Source: Heterodera schachtii (Eukaryota > Nematoda > Chromadorea > Rhabditida > Heteroderidae). Taken from it: 64,000 bases of DNA. The notes beneath the pieces are model-generated. The model ran no database searches and was not told the DNA's origin. It saw only the letters and a program-made list of their open reading frames with translations. How positions within the stretch are numbered: position 1 is the first letter of the stretch; each line of letters opens with the position of its first letter. This document shows, piece after piece, positions 24,447 to 34,148 of the stretch. The stretch lies in contig SIJG01000001.1 of the NCBI GenBank assembly GCA_023374025.1, positions 4,718,828 through 4,782,827 on the forward strand. The letters are read 5' to 3'. The position numbers and the translations under genes were made by a program.

Positions 24447-25655
24447 ACGTGTCGAATGCGAAGTCACTTCGGTAAGTTCACCCGCCGGGGTCGAGCCGAT
24501 TGTTGGTCAGCTGAGTCACCCCCCCTTCCCGGCACAGATTGTTCTTTTCCCGTGTCGTTGGCGCTGCTTTTTACCATTGCCCAGCAAAAGGTCTCTTCAA
24601 CTCGTGTGCACATTTTCACCATTTCGCTACCCGTCGCCGAATTCCTCGCCCAAAATCATTCGCGGATTTGTGATGGTTCACGACACCTCAGACAAAAAAA
24701 AAAGGAAATATTTCTTATTGTCGGTCGAATGTCCAATAAATAGCTTTTCGTCTGTCTTCACAATGACTTTTCAAATAAAATGGGGGAAGGGTTAAAATTG
24801 ACTTTGCCCTTCTCCCCGGTCCCTTAAACATTCATTCGTACGCCTCCGCTTTCGACATGATATTCCTTCCATCCCCTTCAGTTTCACCCCTTTTTGTTTT
24901 GCTTGTGTTAATTTTTGTTTGTTGTTTGGCCACTCTTTCTTTCCATTTTCTTTTTTTTTTTTTTTTACTTTTGTCGCTGTCCAATGAGTGGCAAATAAAT
25001 GCCCTTAAATTATTATTTCTTCATGGGTTCTCACCTCTGTGTACCGTGTACCAATCATTTTGTTTATGTATTTTATTAACTCATCATCTGTTTCAAAGCG
25101 ACTTCATCCGCTTTTTCTTCATACACCAAATATTATCCTTTAATGGAAGACATTTTTTTTTGGTCGGTATAAATGTGAAGGTTGTTCTTGTTTACATTAG
25201 AAAAATATGCGAATTACAGAAAACGCAATACTTTTCTGTGTTTTTTGACCTTTCAGCGTTCCCATTTAACAAAGTGTTTGGTATCATTTAGTCCAAAGTC
25301 TTTATCTCTTTAATGAGTTATCCTATGGTACCTTTCTTTATACACACCGATTCAAAAACGAGACGTATGTCAATAAAGTGAGGGTGTGAAGTTTTTTTTT
25401 TTTGGATAGAAATAAAAAAAAGATTTATGCCGGGGACGGGCTTGAACCTCCATTCCTTTTCCCTTTACTACATACATTTCTTACAAAAACCATCATGTAG
25501 TTATTTTTTTTTCTAACTGGGAGGCTAAAATTAAAATCGGTAGGTAAGTGTAGAGATTGCCGTTTTAGGATTTGCAGAGGTATCGGGGGTAAAGAAAAGT
25601 GATTAGCTTAATTAAACAGGATAATCTCATTTATTTTTTATTCATTTGTTCTCGA
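24447..25655. other. Intergenic region, p66 3' UTR and ERH upstream
   Basis: Starts with the p66 3' UTR (AATAAA near 24735). The rest is T-rich. A string at about 25428-25453 resembles the T arm of a tRNA on the minus strand but does not fold correctly (see rejected list). No gene supported. Confidence 0.5.
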
Positions 25656-26703
25656 ATGACTCACACCATTCTGCTGATTCAGTCGAGTTCCAAAGTCGAC
25701 TCGCGGACATGGCAAGCTTTTTGGGATTTTGGAAACTGCTCAAATTCACTAATCCTTTTGAGGAGTGACTACGAAACTCTGACCGATTGTATGGAGGCGG
25801 TGTGCAAAATTTACGAGGAGCATCTGAAGAAGCTGAACCCCGATGTCCCCTGCATACAGTGAGCGAATCGGGCACAAAAAGTGCAAATGTCAAAAGAATT
25901 TGATTAATTTTCTGTAAATTTGATTGAAAATCGTCAGAAAGTGGCAGTCAAAAAAACATAAAAAATTGCAAAGTTGACTGATTCAGATGCGATTTTTTAT
26001 CTGGAATAAGCTAATTGTGAGCTAAATGGCTTGATAAAATTAGAGATTCTGGAAAACAAACCGGAAAATGGTGTTCCAAATTGGTTCAAGGTTTTTTTCT
26101 CACTATTTTTGAAAAGCTAACCAAAACCTTTTAATGCCAATTTGTAAAGGTTAGATAGGGCTGTTTAAATAACATGTTTTTCCAACATTTTTTGAGATTT
26201 CTTTTATCAATTCTTTCCATTTTTCTCTCGCTAATTTCGTTTTTTAAGGTACGACATCTCCGAGTTGTTTAAGTTCATCGACCGATTGGCTGATTTGAGC
26301 TGCATGGTGTTGGACAAGAGTGTTTATGTGCCAAAGGTAACAAACAGTGCCAAATTCTGATATAATCCGTGTTGAAAGTAAACACTCGTCAATTCAAATG
26401 GCTTAGGAATTCTTAAACTAAAAAATGACGTTTTTGGGAAGGGCACTTCAACTTAATCATTCTCACTATTTTTAAACTCAAAATATTAATCCTAAATGTA
26501 TTTAAAATTTATTTGAATGGGAGGTGAATTACTGCGGGAAAAATCGTCCTGAGTTTCCATTGCAAATGGAAGAGTGTAGGAAACTATTGCAAGTTGTGCT
26601 TTCGGACGAAAATTTGACCATTGTTCAGGGCAAGGATTTCATCAAAGAGCAGATTTTCATTTTGCTCCGTGGCCAAGCGGCGTCGAACGCGGCGAAGAAA
26701 TGA
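25656..26703 (+). CDS. erh-2: Enhancer of rudimentary homologue (ERH)
   Basis: A full ERH gene; ERH is a small, highly conserved nuclear homodimer involved in pyrimidine metabolism genes, splicing and, in C. elegans, small-RNA complexes. C. elegans has two ERH genes, so the symbol is provisional. Exons are 25656-25711, 25763-25858, 26249-26336 and 26629-26703. The protein runs MTHTILLIQSSSKVDSRTW, SDYETLTDCMEAVCKIYEEH, YDISELFKFIDRLADLSCMV and ends IKEQIFILLRGQAA...KK, which follows the family over its whole length of about 104 residues. The first intron fits only with a GC donor (ATG|GCAAGC), because no GT donor gives the needed phase 2. The second intron is unusually long for this window at 390 nt. 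Confidence 0.93.
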
Positions 26704-27359
26704 CCGACCGAAGGATCGCTTTGGTATTTGATCGCATTCCTTTTATTTGCACTTTGACTTTCAAACAAATAAAATACAATTCTTTGCCAAATATTCTTGA
26801 AATAGTTGAAACTACACGAGCCAATGGGATATGGGCTTGGGGTGTGCCGACAAAGGATAGGTTACCCAAGTGACTGTTGGACTTTCGAACCAACTTCAAG
26901 ATAGGTAGGTTTAAGAGAAATTTGCCATTTTTGTGGAATGAAGTTTTTCCTTTTTTAATTCACACTATCTTTCATAAATAAAGGGAACATTCGAACAGTC
27001 ATAATAGACCAAATCACTAAAACTTCTTTTATTAGGTAGAGAATTGTCGACTTGCTAATGTTAGAGCAATAAGTTTTTTTTAAAAATTATCAGCGAAAAA
27101 TCCTCTATCAAATTTAGGGTAATCCTTCGGAATTGGTGTCCCGACAGAAAAAAAATTAAAATTTTCTTACGAAATTACTTTTGCTAGGTAAAAAAATGCG
27201 CTGATCACGAATCCGAGTTCGCGTTTTGCAAAATCACTAATTTTGTCAATGATTTTTCATCATGTAATTTTTTTTTTTTTGAATTATCAATAAGTTCAAA
27301 ATGGTTTGATTTTGTGTTTCCACTCCAAAATTTAAAGTTTTCTTGGACTAAAATTGTTT
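26704..27359. other. AT-rich intergenic region
   Basis: No gene supported. A CTGATCACGAATCCGAGTTC string at about 27201 resembles the internal motif of the inverted-repeat elements at 8013 and 47177, so a fragment of that family may lie here. The last 60 bases join the tandem array. Confidence 0.4.
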
Positions 27360-27470
27360 TGTTCCGCCGCTTTACCTCATTTCCTCTCCGTCCATCCATC
27401 ACCCAAAAATAAACTGATAACAAAATTTAAAAAAGTAAAATAAAAGGAAATGATGAAAACCTTTTTTAAG

Positions 27471-27637
27471 TGCACAATTATCCCAAAACCACCTGTGGAC
27501 AACGGGTGCACATTCACCGACGGTGGGCCAGAAAACAGCAGCAAGAAACAAATGAAGCTGCTACTTGCAATGTGGTGTGCAGGAAAAGCCGCTGCGCTGA
27601 AGCTGCCGGTCGCTACTGTCAACCGATTTTTGAAAAG
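27471..27637 (+). pseudogene. Array exon A, copy 1
   Basis: Starts after a CTTTTTTAAG acceptor and ends before GTTAAT. It encodes CTIIPKPPVDNGCTFTDGGP, then KKQMKLLLAMWCAGKAAALK. The exon itself is open, but the following B segment at about 27730-27795 is degraded, so the gene copy is probably not functional. Confidence 0.5.
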
Positions 27638-27808
27638 GTTAATCCTTTTATAAAGTACAAAAGGGTAAGAAGTGTTCCCTCGCTCGAAGGGTCCCAAAAA
27701 GATGACCCCCCTTCACAAAATTGGCCGATGGCTGACCTCACCCTTTTTTTCATATATGTCTCAATCAACTATAACATTTTAATTTTATACTATTAAGTAG
27801 TGTGATGA

Positions 27809-27896
27809 TGACCACATTCACGGTGGGCCGCGACGCTGCAGCAAGAAGCCGATGCGGCTACTGTTAGCGATGGTGTACGCCGCAAAAACGGTCAGT
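27809..27896 (+). pseudogene. Array exon A, copy 2 (fragment)
   Basis: Only the DGGP-like to KTV part remains: GGPRRCSKKPMRLLLAMVYA with AKTV following, in a frame without the Cys-rich start. A truncated relic of exon A. Confidence 0.5.
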
Positions 27897-28201
27897 CGTT
27901 ATTATCCTGTTTTTTGATTAAAAATTTATTTTGTTTAATCGCTTTATTTAATTTCGTTTCCGTCCATCCGTCACCCAAAAACACCCTCGACCTGCTCACA
28001 TTCTTGCACATCAAGCAAAATTTCCAAAAAGGGTTTGGTAATAAAAACAAATAAAAATTCGCAATCTAGCCCCCCCCCCCCCTTCCCTGCTAACCGTTCC
28101 TCCCGGTCAGATCGCTTACCATATGAAGCAAACGCTCGATAATTAAATTTAATAATAAAATTAAAAAAGAAACAAAAAACATTGACGAAACTCCTTTTTA
28201 A

Positions 28202-28340
28202 GTGCACCATCATACCATTGCCCAATGTGAACGATAGCTGCACATTCACGGATGGCGGGCCACCGCGTCGCAGCAAGCATTGCTGGAAAGGCCGACGAAA
28301 AAATTTCATCGGGCGCTCGATGTCGCATCGGCGACTAGGT
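28202..28340 (+). pseudogene. Array exon A, copy 3 (internal deletion)
   Basis: Begins after a TTTTTAAG acceptor with CTIIPLPNVNDSCTFTDGGP, then RRSK, but the Leu-rich and CAGKAA segments are missing. The frame goes on as HCWKGRRKNFIGRSMSH. A deletion relative to copies 4 and 5 explains this. Confidence 0.5.
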
Positions 28341-28509
28341 TAATTATTTTGGAAAGAAAAATTGGGTCACCTGTGTGTTCAGAGCAAGTGTCCACCAAAC
28401 GGGGGAGGGAATTTTGATAAGAGGTTGGGGTGAGGTTCATCAAAATGATCAACCGAAAGCGATCGCTGGCTCAAAAAAACACTGGCAAAAAACAATTATT
28501 GGGATTGAT

Positions 28510-28615
28510 TAAAATTGCTTAAAGGACCGGCAAGGATAACATCGCCGTCACATGTGGCCATGAATGTGCACATTGCATCATTGAATGGCTTTACACAATA
28601 AATAAAGTGCTCAAG
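28510..28615 (+). pseudogene. Exon with partial RING-like zinc-ligand pattern
   Basis: Between an AAAG acceptor and a GTTTGT donor the frame reads AVTCGHECAHCIIEWLYTIN followed by KVLK. The C-G-H-x2-C-x2-C core followed by a Trp matches the middle of a RING finger. The first Cys pair and the last Cys pair of a RING were not found. It lies just before the Leu-rich segment of copy 4 and may be the first part of the array gene, though it could equally be chance. Confidence 0.35.
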
Positions 28616-28948
28616 GTTTGTTTTTTCATTTCCAAAATTATTATTCTAATTAGTGTTTTTTTGGAGTAAAATATAGTTTTGTTTAACCATTTTACCTCAT
28701 TTCGTCTCCGTCCATCCGTCATCCAAAAAAATCCCTCCAGCTGCTCACATTCTTGCACATTTACGCCATGTTCCTGAATGAATTTAATAGTAAAAACAAA
28801 TAAAAACACAATTAACCACCCCCCGTTCCCTTTTCACCATCCCCCCGGCCGGTCCGATCGGCTAACCATATGAAAATTAAGAGCTCAATCATTAAAATTT
28901 GAAAAAGATTAAAAAAACTAACAAAAAATTGATGTAATTCTTTTTAAG

Positions 28949-29143
28949 TGCACTATAAAGCCAAAAGGAGATGAATACATTGGCTGTGTGTTTTCGGATG
29001 GAGGGCCTCTACGGCGCAGCAGAAAGCAGCTGAAGCTGCTCTTAGTCATGAAATGCGCCGGGAAAGCGGCGGAGATAGAATTTGTGGGCCGGTCGATTGG
29101 CCACACAAGCGACATGAAGCAATGGCAAGACATTGCCGAAACG
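28949..29143 (+). pseudogene. Array exon A, copy 4
   Basis: Begins after TTTTTAAG. It encodes CTIKPKGDEYIGCVFSDGGP, then KQLKLLLVMKCAGKAAE and a GRSIGHTSDMKQWQDIAE tail before a GTTAAT donor. It is open over its full length, but the companion B exon at 29552-29709 carries a TGA where copy 5 has TGG (Trp), so the copy is probably broken. Confidence 0.55.
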
Positions 29144-29551
29144 GTTAATCAGTTTGGGAGGAACAAAGGTGGCACGTGTGTGCATAGAACAAGTGTCCAC
29201 CAAATGGGGAAGGGATTTGGTAAAAGAGGTGGGGGGGGGGGGAAACGGGTCGCAGGCGAAGTGGGAAAAATTTTTAACTGAACAAATTTTCATTTTGTTG
29301 ACGAAAAGAATTAAAAAATTCCTAAATTTTTCATTGCAGGGCCTAAAAATCATTTTTTCCTTAAAATTGGCTCAAAATTGCTTTTTGGACATATTGATAA
29401 CGAATCTCATTAAAAATTACAAAATTCTTCCCGGCTGATCTTATCGATTTACATGGCTGGGTCTCTTGGCGAAATTATTGGCCGCTGTCCCCCCCCCCCC
29501 CCCGCCTCCCTCTCGACCCCTTGGCAAAAATTTCGGGTGACCCCCACCTCT

Positions 29552-29733
29552 CTTTCATATATAATCACAACATTAAGATTTTGACCACCGACAATGCATG
29601 GAATGCGAGGCCTATCAGGCGGCGAAGGAAGTCAGAAAAAAAGTTGGAGAAACAACGTCTCAGTGATTGGGGCGTCGAAGAGGCCACTCGGCTTCTTAAA
29701 AAACATTGAACCAAATATATTGAGGTTACTAAA
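29552..29733 (+). pseudogene. Array exon B, copy 4, with stop
   Basis: Reads FIYNHNIKILTTDNAWNARP, RRRRKSEKKLEKQRLSDWGV and EEATRLLKKH before the stop at 29707-29709. The similar sequence continues past the stop up to a GAGGTTAC donor, showing that the stop replaces a conserved Trp codon. Confidence 0.5.
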
Positions 29734-30007
29734 TCTCTTCGAAAATTTTGCTATAATTAAAAAAATGATTAATTATGGCAAAATTGCATTAATAAGACGT
29801 GAAAATAAAGACTTTTTTGAGAAAATAAACCTATGTAAAGAAAGTTAAAAAGTGATGTTTACAAAAATGTTTTATAGCTGTGTAAGCTGCTAATGGCCGA
29901 AAATACGCTGTACCCGAGCCACATGAGGAGGTTAGCATTTTGTTATAAATCCAAGAAAGGTCAAAGAAAGGGAAATATAACAAAAAATTGATTTAACTCT
30001 TTTTAAG

Positions 30008-30202
30008 TGCACCATCAAGCCGAAAAAAGATGAGTACGATGGCTGCACGTTTTCGGACGGAGGACCATCACAGCGGAGCAGGAAGCAGCTGAAGCTGCTC
30101 TTGGTCATGAAATGCGCCGGAAAAGCGGCGGAAATGAAATTGGTTGGACGGTCATTCGGCCACATGAGCCACAAAAAAGATTGGCAAGCAAATGCCGAAA
30201 AG
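30008..30202 (+). CDS. Array exon A, copy 5, most intact
   Basis: Begins after TTTTTAAG and ends before GTTATC. It encodes CTIKPKKDEYDGCTFSDGGP, then RSRKQLKLLLVMKCAGKAAE and LVGRSFGHMSHKKDWQANAE. It is preceded by a short Leu-rich segment at about 29875-29930 that ends at a GTTAGC donor. Together with the open B exon at 30652-30822 this is the best candidate for a live gene copy. It was not recognised as a known domain; the two Cys before and at CTF and the KCAG Cys are conserved between copies. No start or stop codon could be assigned. Confidence 0.4.
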
Positions 30203-30651
30203 GTTATCAGTTTGGAAGGAACAAAGGTGGCACGTGTGTGTATAGAGCAAGTGTCCACCAAATGGGGAAGGGATTTTGGTAAAAGAGGTGGGGGGGGGGG
30301 CGGGGGAAACGGGTCGCAGGCGAAGGGGGAAAATTTTTTTAACAACAAATTTTCCTTTGGTTGACGAAAAGAATTAAAAAATTCCTAAATTTATTTATTG
30401 CAGGTCATAAAAATCATTTTTCCTTAAAAATTGGCTAAAATTTGCTTTTTGGACATATTGATAACCAATCTCATTAAAAATTATAAAAGTCTCGGCTGAC
30501 CCTATAGGCGTCGCCGGCCTCCCTTATTCCCAAAAAATTTCTGAAAAAAGCGCTCCGCGAATGTTTTTAAAAGCAAAAAAGGTCGTCGATTTACATGGAC
30601 GGGTCTCTTGGCTAAATTGGCCGCTGCCCACCCCCCCCCCCCCCACCTCTC

Positions 30652-30822
30652 TTTCATGTATAATCTCAACATTAAGATCCTGACCGAGAGCGCAGAATGG
30701 AAGGCGAGTCCTATCAAGCGGCGAAGAAAGGCAGAAAAAACGTTGGAAAAAACGCGGCTCAGTGATTGGGGCGTCAAAGAGGCCATTCGGCTTCTTAAAA
30801 AGAACTGGAAACAGTATATTAA
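30652..30822 (+). CDS. Array exon B, copy 5, open
   Basis: Reads SFMYNLNIKILTESAEWKAS, PIKRRRKAEKTLEKTRLSDW and GVKEAIRLLKKNWKQYIK up to an AAG|GTTAAA donor. It is strongly basic and predicted helical. It is about 80% similar to the broken copy at 29552. Its conserved length and open frame suggest coding selection, but no domain was recognised. Confidence 0.4.
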
Positions 30823-30900
30823 GGTTAAATTAAATCTCTTCGAAATTTTTGCTAAAATTAAAAACAATGATTAATTATGACAAAGTTGCATTAATAAGAC

Positions 30901-32270
30901 ATCCTATCGGCACGACCAGACCCCAAAAATCCAAAAAAAAAGTTGCCGATTTACTGATTTATATTGCAGGAGCCTCTTCGAAAATTGGCCACAAACCTTT
31001 GGTTGACTCCCGCCCCCCTGTTTCCCAAAAATTTTTGATAAAAAACCAAAAAATTGGTCTAAAAAGCAAATAAAAATAATTAATCATGGAGTAAAATAGG
31101 TCATCATATAAAAGTTTGGTCCCAGTGAAACGACACCCCCTCTCTCAATCATCTATCGCATAGTTCTCGCCTTGGAAGGCCCCTTATATATATATGAGGG
31201 TGGGGTGTAGTGAAAGCAGAATTTACGAAAAAAAACACAAAAAATCAAGTGTTGGCTCGTTAAACAGATAGGATTGGGAACTGGTAACATAAAAATGGTA
31301 CATTTTAGGTTGCTAGGAAGGTCGAAGTACGAGAAGGTAAACCTGAAATGAATGGGTACAGTGACGAAGAAAGTAATGAAGAGGAAGAAGAAGAGGAAAT
31401 GGAAGAGGAGAAGATGAAAGTGAGGAGGAGGAAGAAGAGACCGATTGGTCAAAGGATGAAAGTGATGGAATGAGCGAATTTTCCTGTTTGTGCAAAAAAA
31501 TAATTTAATTTATTTCTTCTATTGTCTTTAACAATGGGGAGCAAAAGTAAGTTAATCCACAGAATTCACTCATCCAAATTTTTAGTGGTATGAATTTGAA
31601 GAAATTAGAGGTAAATCTTTGGACTCTTGTAGTTAAAAGGTTTACGCGGTAAACTAATTTTGCAGATAAAATAATTAAACATTTTGCTCCCCATTGTAAT
31701 CACCCTTGTTTTGGCCATTACTTTGTTTTACTTTGTTGGGTTTACGGTTATGTTGTGCGCATTTCTTCTGCTTTTTTCGTGCATTCTTTATTGTTCTTTT
31801 ATTTGTTATTTATATAATATTTTTTGCCCCAAATGAGATTTGCTTCAGTGGGGCTTAGCTCAAATGAAATATTGACTGATAAACAAAAATTATAAATACT
31901 AATGTTATAAATAAGGATCAAGGTAGGCTCTAAAAACCCCCCAAAATAGGCTCTAAAAAATTGAACATAGACTCTAAAAACCTTCATTTTTAGGGGGGTA
32001 TAAAATGACAGAAAAACCATAATTGACCAATTAAAATCATCAAAAGATGGTAAATCAGCAGAGTAGGCTACGTATTTGGCTGTATTTCTTATCCAAATCT
32101 TGAAGGTTACCGCCAATTTTGGTTTTGTTATACGGCTAAATATAATGAGAAAATTAAAACGGAAGTGAAGGTAACTTAGCATGTTTTGGTGGTAATCTTC
32201 GATTTTATCTTTTCTCCAACCCATCTTGTTGCCATTTACATTAATTAAAATGTAATACTAATTAGCTCTC
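30901..32270. other. AT-rich region after the tandem array
   Basis: Mostly noncoding. It has an acidic candidate exon (next entry), and a triple direct repeat of GGCTCTAAAAA at about 31928-31982. Nothing else is supported. Confidence 0.4.
31311..31471 (+). CDS. Candidate acidic terminal exon
   Basis: After a CATTTTAG acceptor an open frame reads VARKVEVREGKPEMNGYSDE, then ESNEEEEEEEMEEEKMK and a basic RRRKKRP segment ending at a TGA. Acid-rich tails like this are common at protein ends. No upstream exon could be linked to it, so it may be the end of the array gene, a separate gene or chance. Confidence 0.25.
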
Positions 32271-32865
32271 GGTAATACTTTAGATGGTGGACCCCCTTTT
32301 TGGAAAAAATTTCTTTTTGTTCTAAAAAGTCGTGAAGACATGTTTATGTGCAGGGCTGGCAGATGAAAATTTTCAAAAGCCTCATTTGGCATGCAAAAAC
32401 CTCATTTTGGGTCAAAAACCCTCATTTTTACAAATTTATCAAAACACATTTAAAATGTTCAAGTGTTATATTTTTGATTGTCCAAGATCAATTTGAGCAA
32501 TTTTTGGTTAGAAATAAGCATTTTGTGAAATTCTGAGTATGAAAAATCGAAGTTGATTTTTTGCGGCGCTTTTTTCAAAAAACTTTTAGGGAACAAAGAT
32601 GGTCTGCGGTGCCGAAATAGGCGCCGTTTTTCATTAAAAATTCTTAATTTCGTGGATTTTTGGAAAAAAAATTGCTTTTTTATTGGTTTTATGAAAAATT
32701 TAACAAAATTTTCTGGACTTTGATGCTCCTTTTGGTCAAAATGAATGTTGGATTCGGGTTCCCCGACCCTGAAAACCAACATAAACATGTTTTCACGACT
32801 TTTTAGAACAAAAAGAAATTTTTTCCAAAAAGGAGGCCCACCATCTAAAGTATTACCTAGCTCTC
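32263..32865. mobile_element. Non-autonomous transposon with 8-bp target duplication (hAT-like)
   Basis: The element spans 32271-32857 (587 bp). Its ends are inverted repeats of about 78 bases starting GGTAATACTTTAGATGGTGG and differing at only a few positions. It is flanked on both sides by the same eight bases, TAGCTCTC, at 32263-32270 and 32858-32865, which is a target-site duplication. An 8-bp duplication is typical of hAT transposons. No transposase frame is present, so it depends on another element. The few mismatches between arms suggest a fairly recent insertion. Confidence 0.85.
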
Positions 32866-33235
32866 TTTTTCAATTTCAAAAATAAGATAATTTTTGCTAA
32901 TTATGTTTCTTAGGGCATATGTATTATTATTTTTGGATTTTCTTTTGAATTCCCTGGGATTTCTTTCTCCTTTTTTGGCATGGCATTTTCGAATTAAATT
33001 TTATTTGTTTTCTTTATTCACAATTCTTTTTAAATTTGTTCTGTTAATGAGATGTTTGTTTAATTTCTCTTATAATTATCAAGTGGATAAATCACATTTA
33101 GCTGACCGAATTTAAAGCGCAAAATTTGAAATTTATTTACATTTTAAGTTAAAAATATTTTTATGAATTAATAATTTAATTTACATATTTTAATAATTAT
33201 TTAATTCAAATAAAGAAAAATAATAATTGAGTAAA

Positions 33236-33634
33236 ATGTGCCGCATTTTCGCGCCTTTTCTCCTCGCATTGGCCCTGCTTCTCCTTTCATTCACTGCCAT
33301 TGCTGAGCATCAAAATGTATGAGAAAATTTGGGAAAATCAAACGAAAAAGCCATTTTAAAAGACCGTAAATTTTGAATTGCATTAATTTTTGGCCAAATT
33401 TATAAAATGAATATTTGTCTCCTCTTTAAGAGATTTCCATCGCTTCAAATGGACAGAAATGTTTTCCGAATTGGTTTCGGAAAGCGCGAAGAGAAGCAGC
33501 GACAGAAGGCTTTTCTTTTGGACAGAAATGCTTTTCGGACGAATTTTGGGAAGAGAGGAAAAATCGAAGCCCAAAACTACGGACAGAAACCGTCGTTTTA
33601 TGTGCGAAATGGCCAAATTTATTTTTATAAATGA
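33236..33634 (+). CDS. NLP-1-like neuropeptide precursor, copy A
   Basis: Two exons, 33236-33316 and 33431-33634. Exon 1 encodes a signal peptide (MCRIFAPFLLALALLLLSFT then AIA). Exon 2 holds two peptides that end in Gly before Lys-Arg, the signal for cleavage and C-terminal amidation: QMDRNVFRIGFG-KR and LLDRNAFRTNFG-KR. They resemble the C. elegans NLP-1 peptides of the form MDxNAFRMSFG. The copy diverges in the last residues (IGFG, TNFG in place of MSFG). A tail follows with KPSFYVRNG and ends at 33634. It would be released from neurons as signalling peptides. It lies tail to tail with copy B, 96 bases away. Confidence 0.8.
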
Positions 33635-33730
33635 CTTAAATACCGTAATTTATTAAAAGTGTCTGCCAATCAAAATATGTAAAAAAGGTCGAAATATTCG
33701 CAGTGTTTCTCCGTTTGACTGTCAGCGGCG

Positions 33731-34148
33731 TCATCTTCCGAAACCGATGTTGTACAAATTTCGGTCCAACCGTTTGCTGAACAGACTGACCTTCCACCGG
33801 GTGGCCCACGGTACGCTGACTCTGTGCCGCTGTTTTTGCGCGGCCGTTTCGGCCCCGGCCATGTCGTACAGCAGCGGAATGGCGATGTTGGCACCCTTTA
33901 AAACACTGTTGTTTTTGATCGGCACAATTTTCCATTCCCCCCCCACCGTTCTCCAAATAACGAACATTCAATTCGCTGCTTTCCGTTTCCATGGGCTGCG
34001 ATCGCTTGCCGAAACTCATTCGAAAGGCATTTCGGTCCATTTGATAAACCACGGGGGCCGCACGGACTTCGCAAAACATTGCCAACAGAAGAAGGGCCAA
34101 AACGGAGCAGAGAATGAGGGAGGAAAAGTGGAGGAAAGAGACGGCCAT
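33731..34148 (-). CDS. NLP-1-like neuropeptide precursor, copy B
   Basis: Exons 34148-33966 and 33895-33731. Exon 1 opens with a signal peptide (LILCSVLALLLLAMFCEVRA) and then a peptide APVVYQMDRNAFRMSFG followed by KR. Exon 2 ends with KRLDRNLYNIGFGR and stop. The intron was chosen with a GTTCGT donor at 33965, because this phase-0 junction joins the first peptide frame with the frame of the second peptide; the alternative donor gives a frame without the second peptide. The first peptide matches the NLP-1 pattern exactly at NAFRMSFG. The ATG lies after a CTTTTTTCTTAG acceptor. Expected product: two amidated neuropeptides. Confidence 0.8.

Larger units (their letters stand above)
27360..30900 (+). 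repeat. Decaying tandem array of an unrecognised multi-exon gene family
   Basis: The region is built from diverged direct copies of a unit about 1 kb long in its two best copies (first exon starts 28949 and 30008, spacing 1059 bases). The unit contains, in order, a short Leu-rich segment after a CTCCGTCCATCCGTCA string, an exon with CTI...C.FSDGGP (called A), a G-run segment with GTGTCCACCAAATGGGG, a segment ending in LDILITNLIKNY, and a Lys/Arg-rich exon (called B) before a GTTA donor. Five A copies and at least two B copies are visible. Several are truncated or carry stops. The family was not recognised and no function is claimed. Confidence 0.7.

Noticed and set aside
25428..25453. tRNA-like T arm (complement of GACGGGCTTGAACCTCCA)
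   Set aside because: The T stem has mismatches, and no D arm, anticodon arm or acceptor partner was found within 90 bases on the minus strand.
26850..26890. Spliced-leader-like TTACCCAAGT string
   Set aside because: Only ten bases match the SL1 core; neither the 5' start GGTTTAA nor the following donor and Sm site are present.
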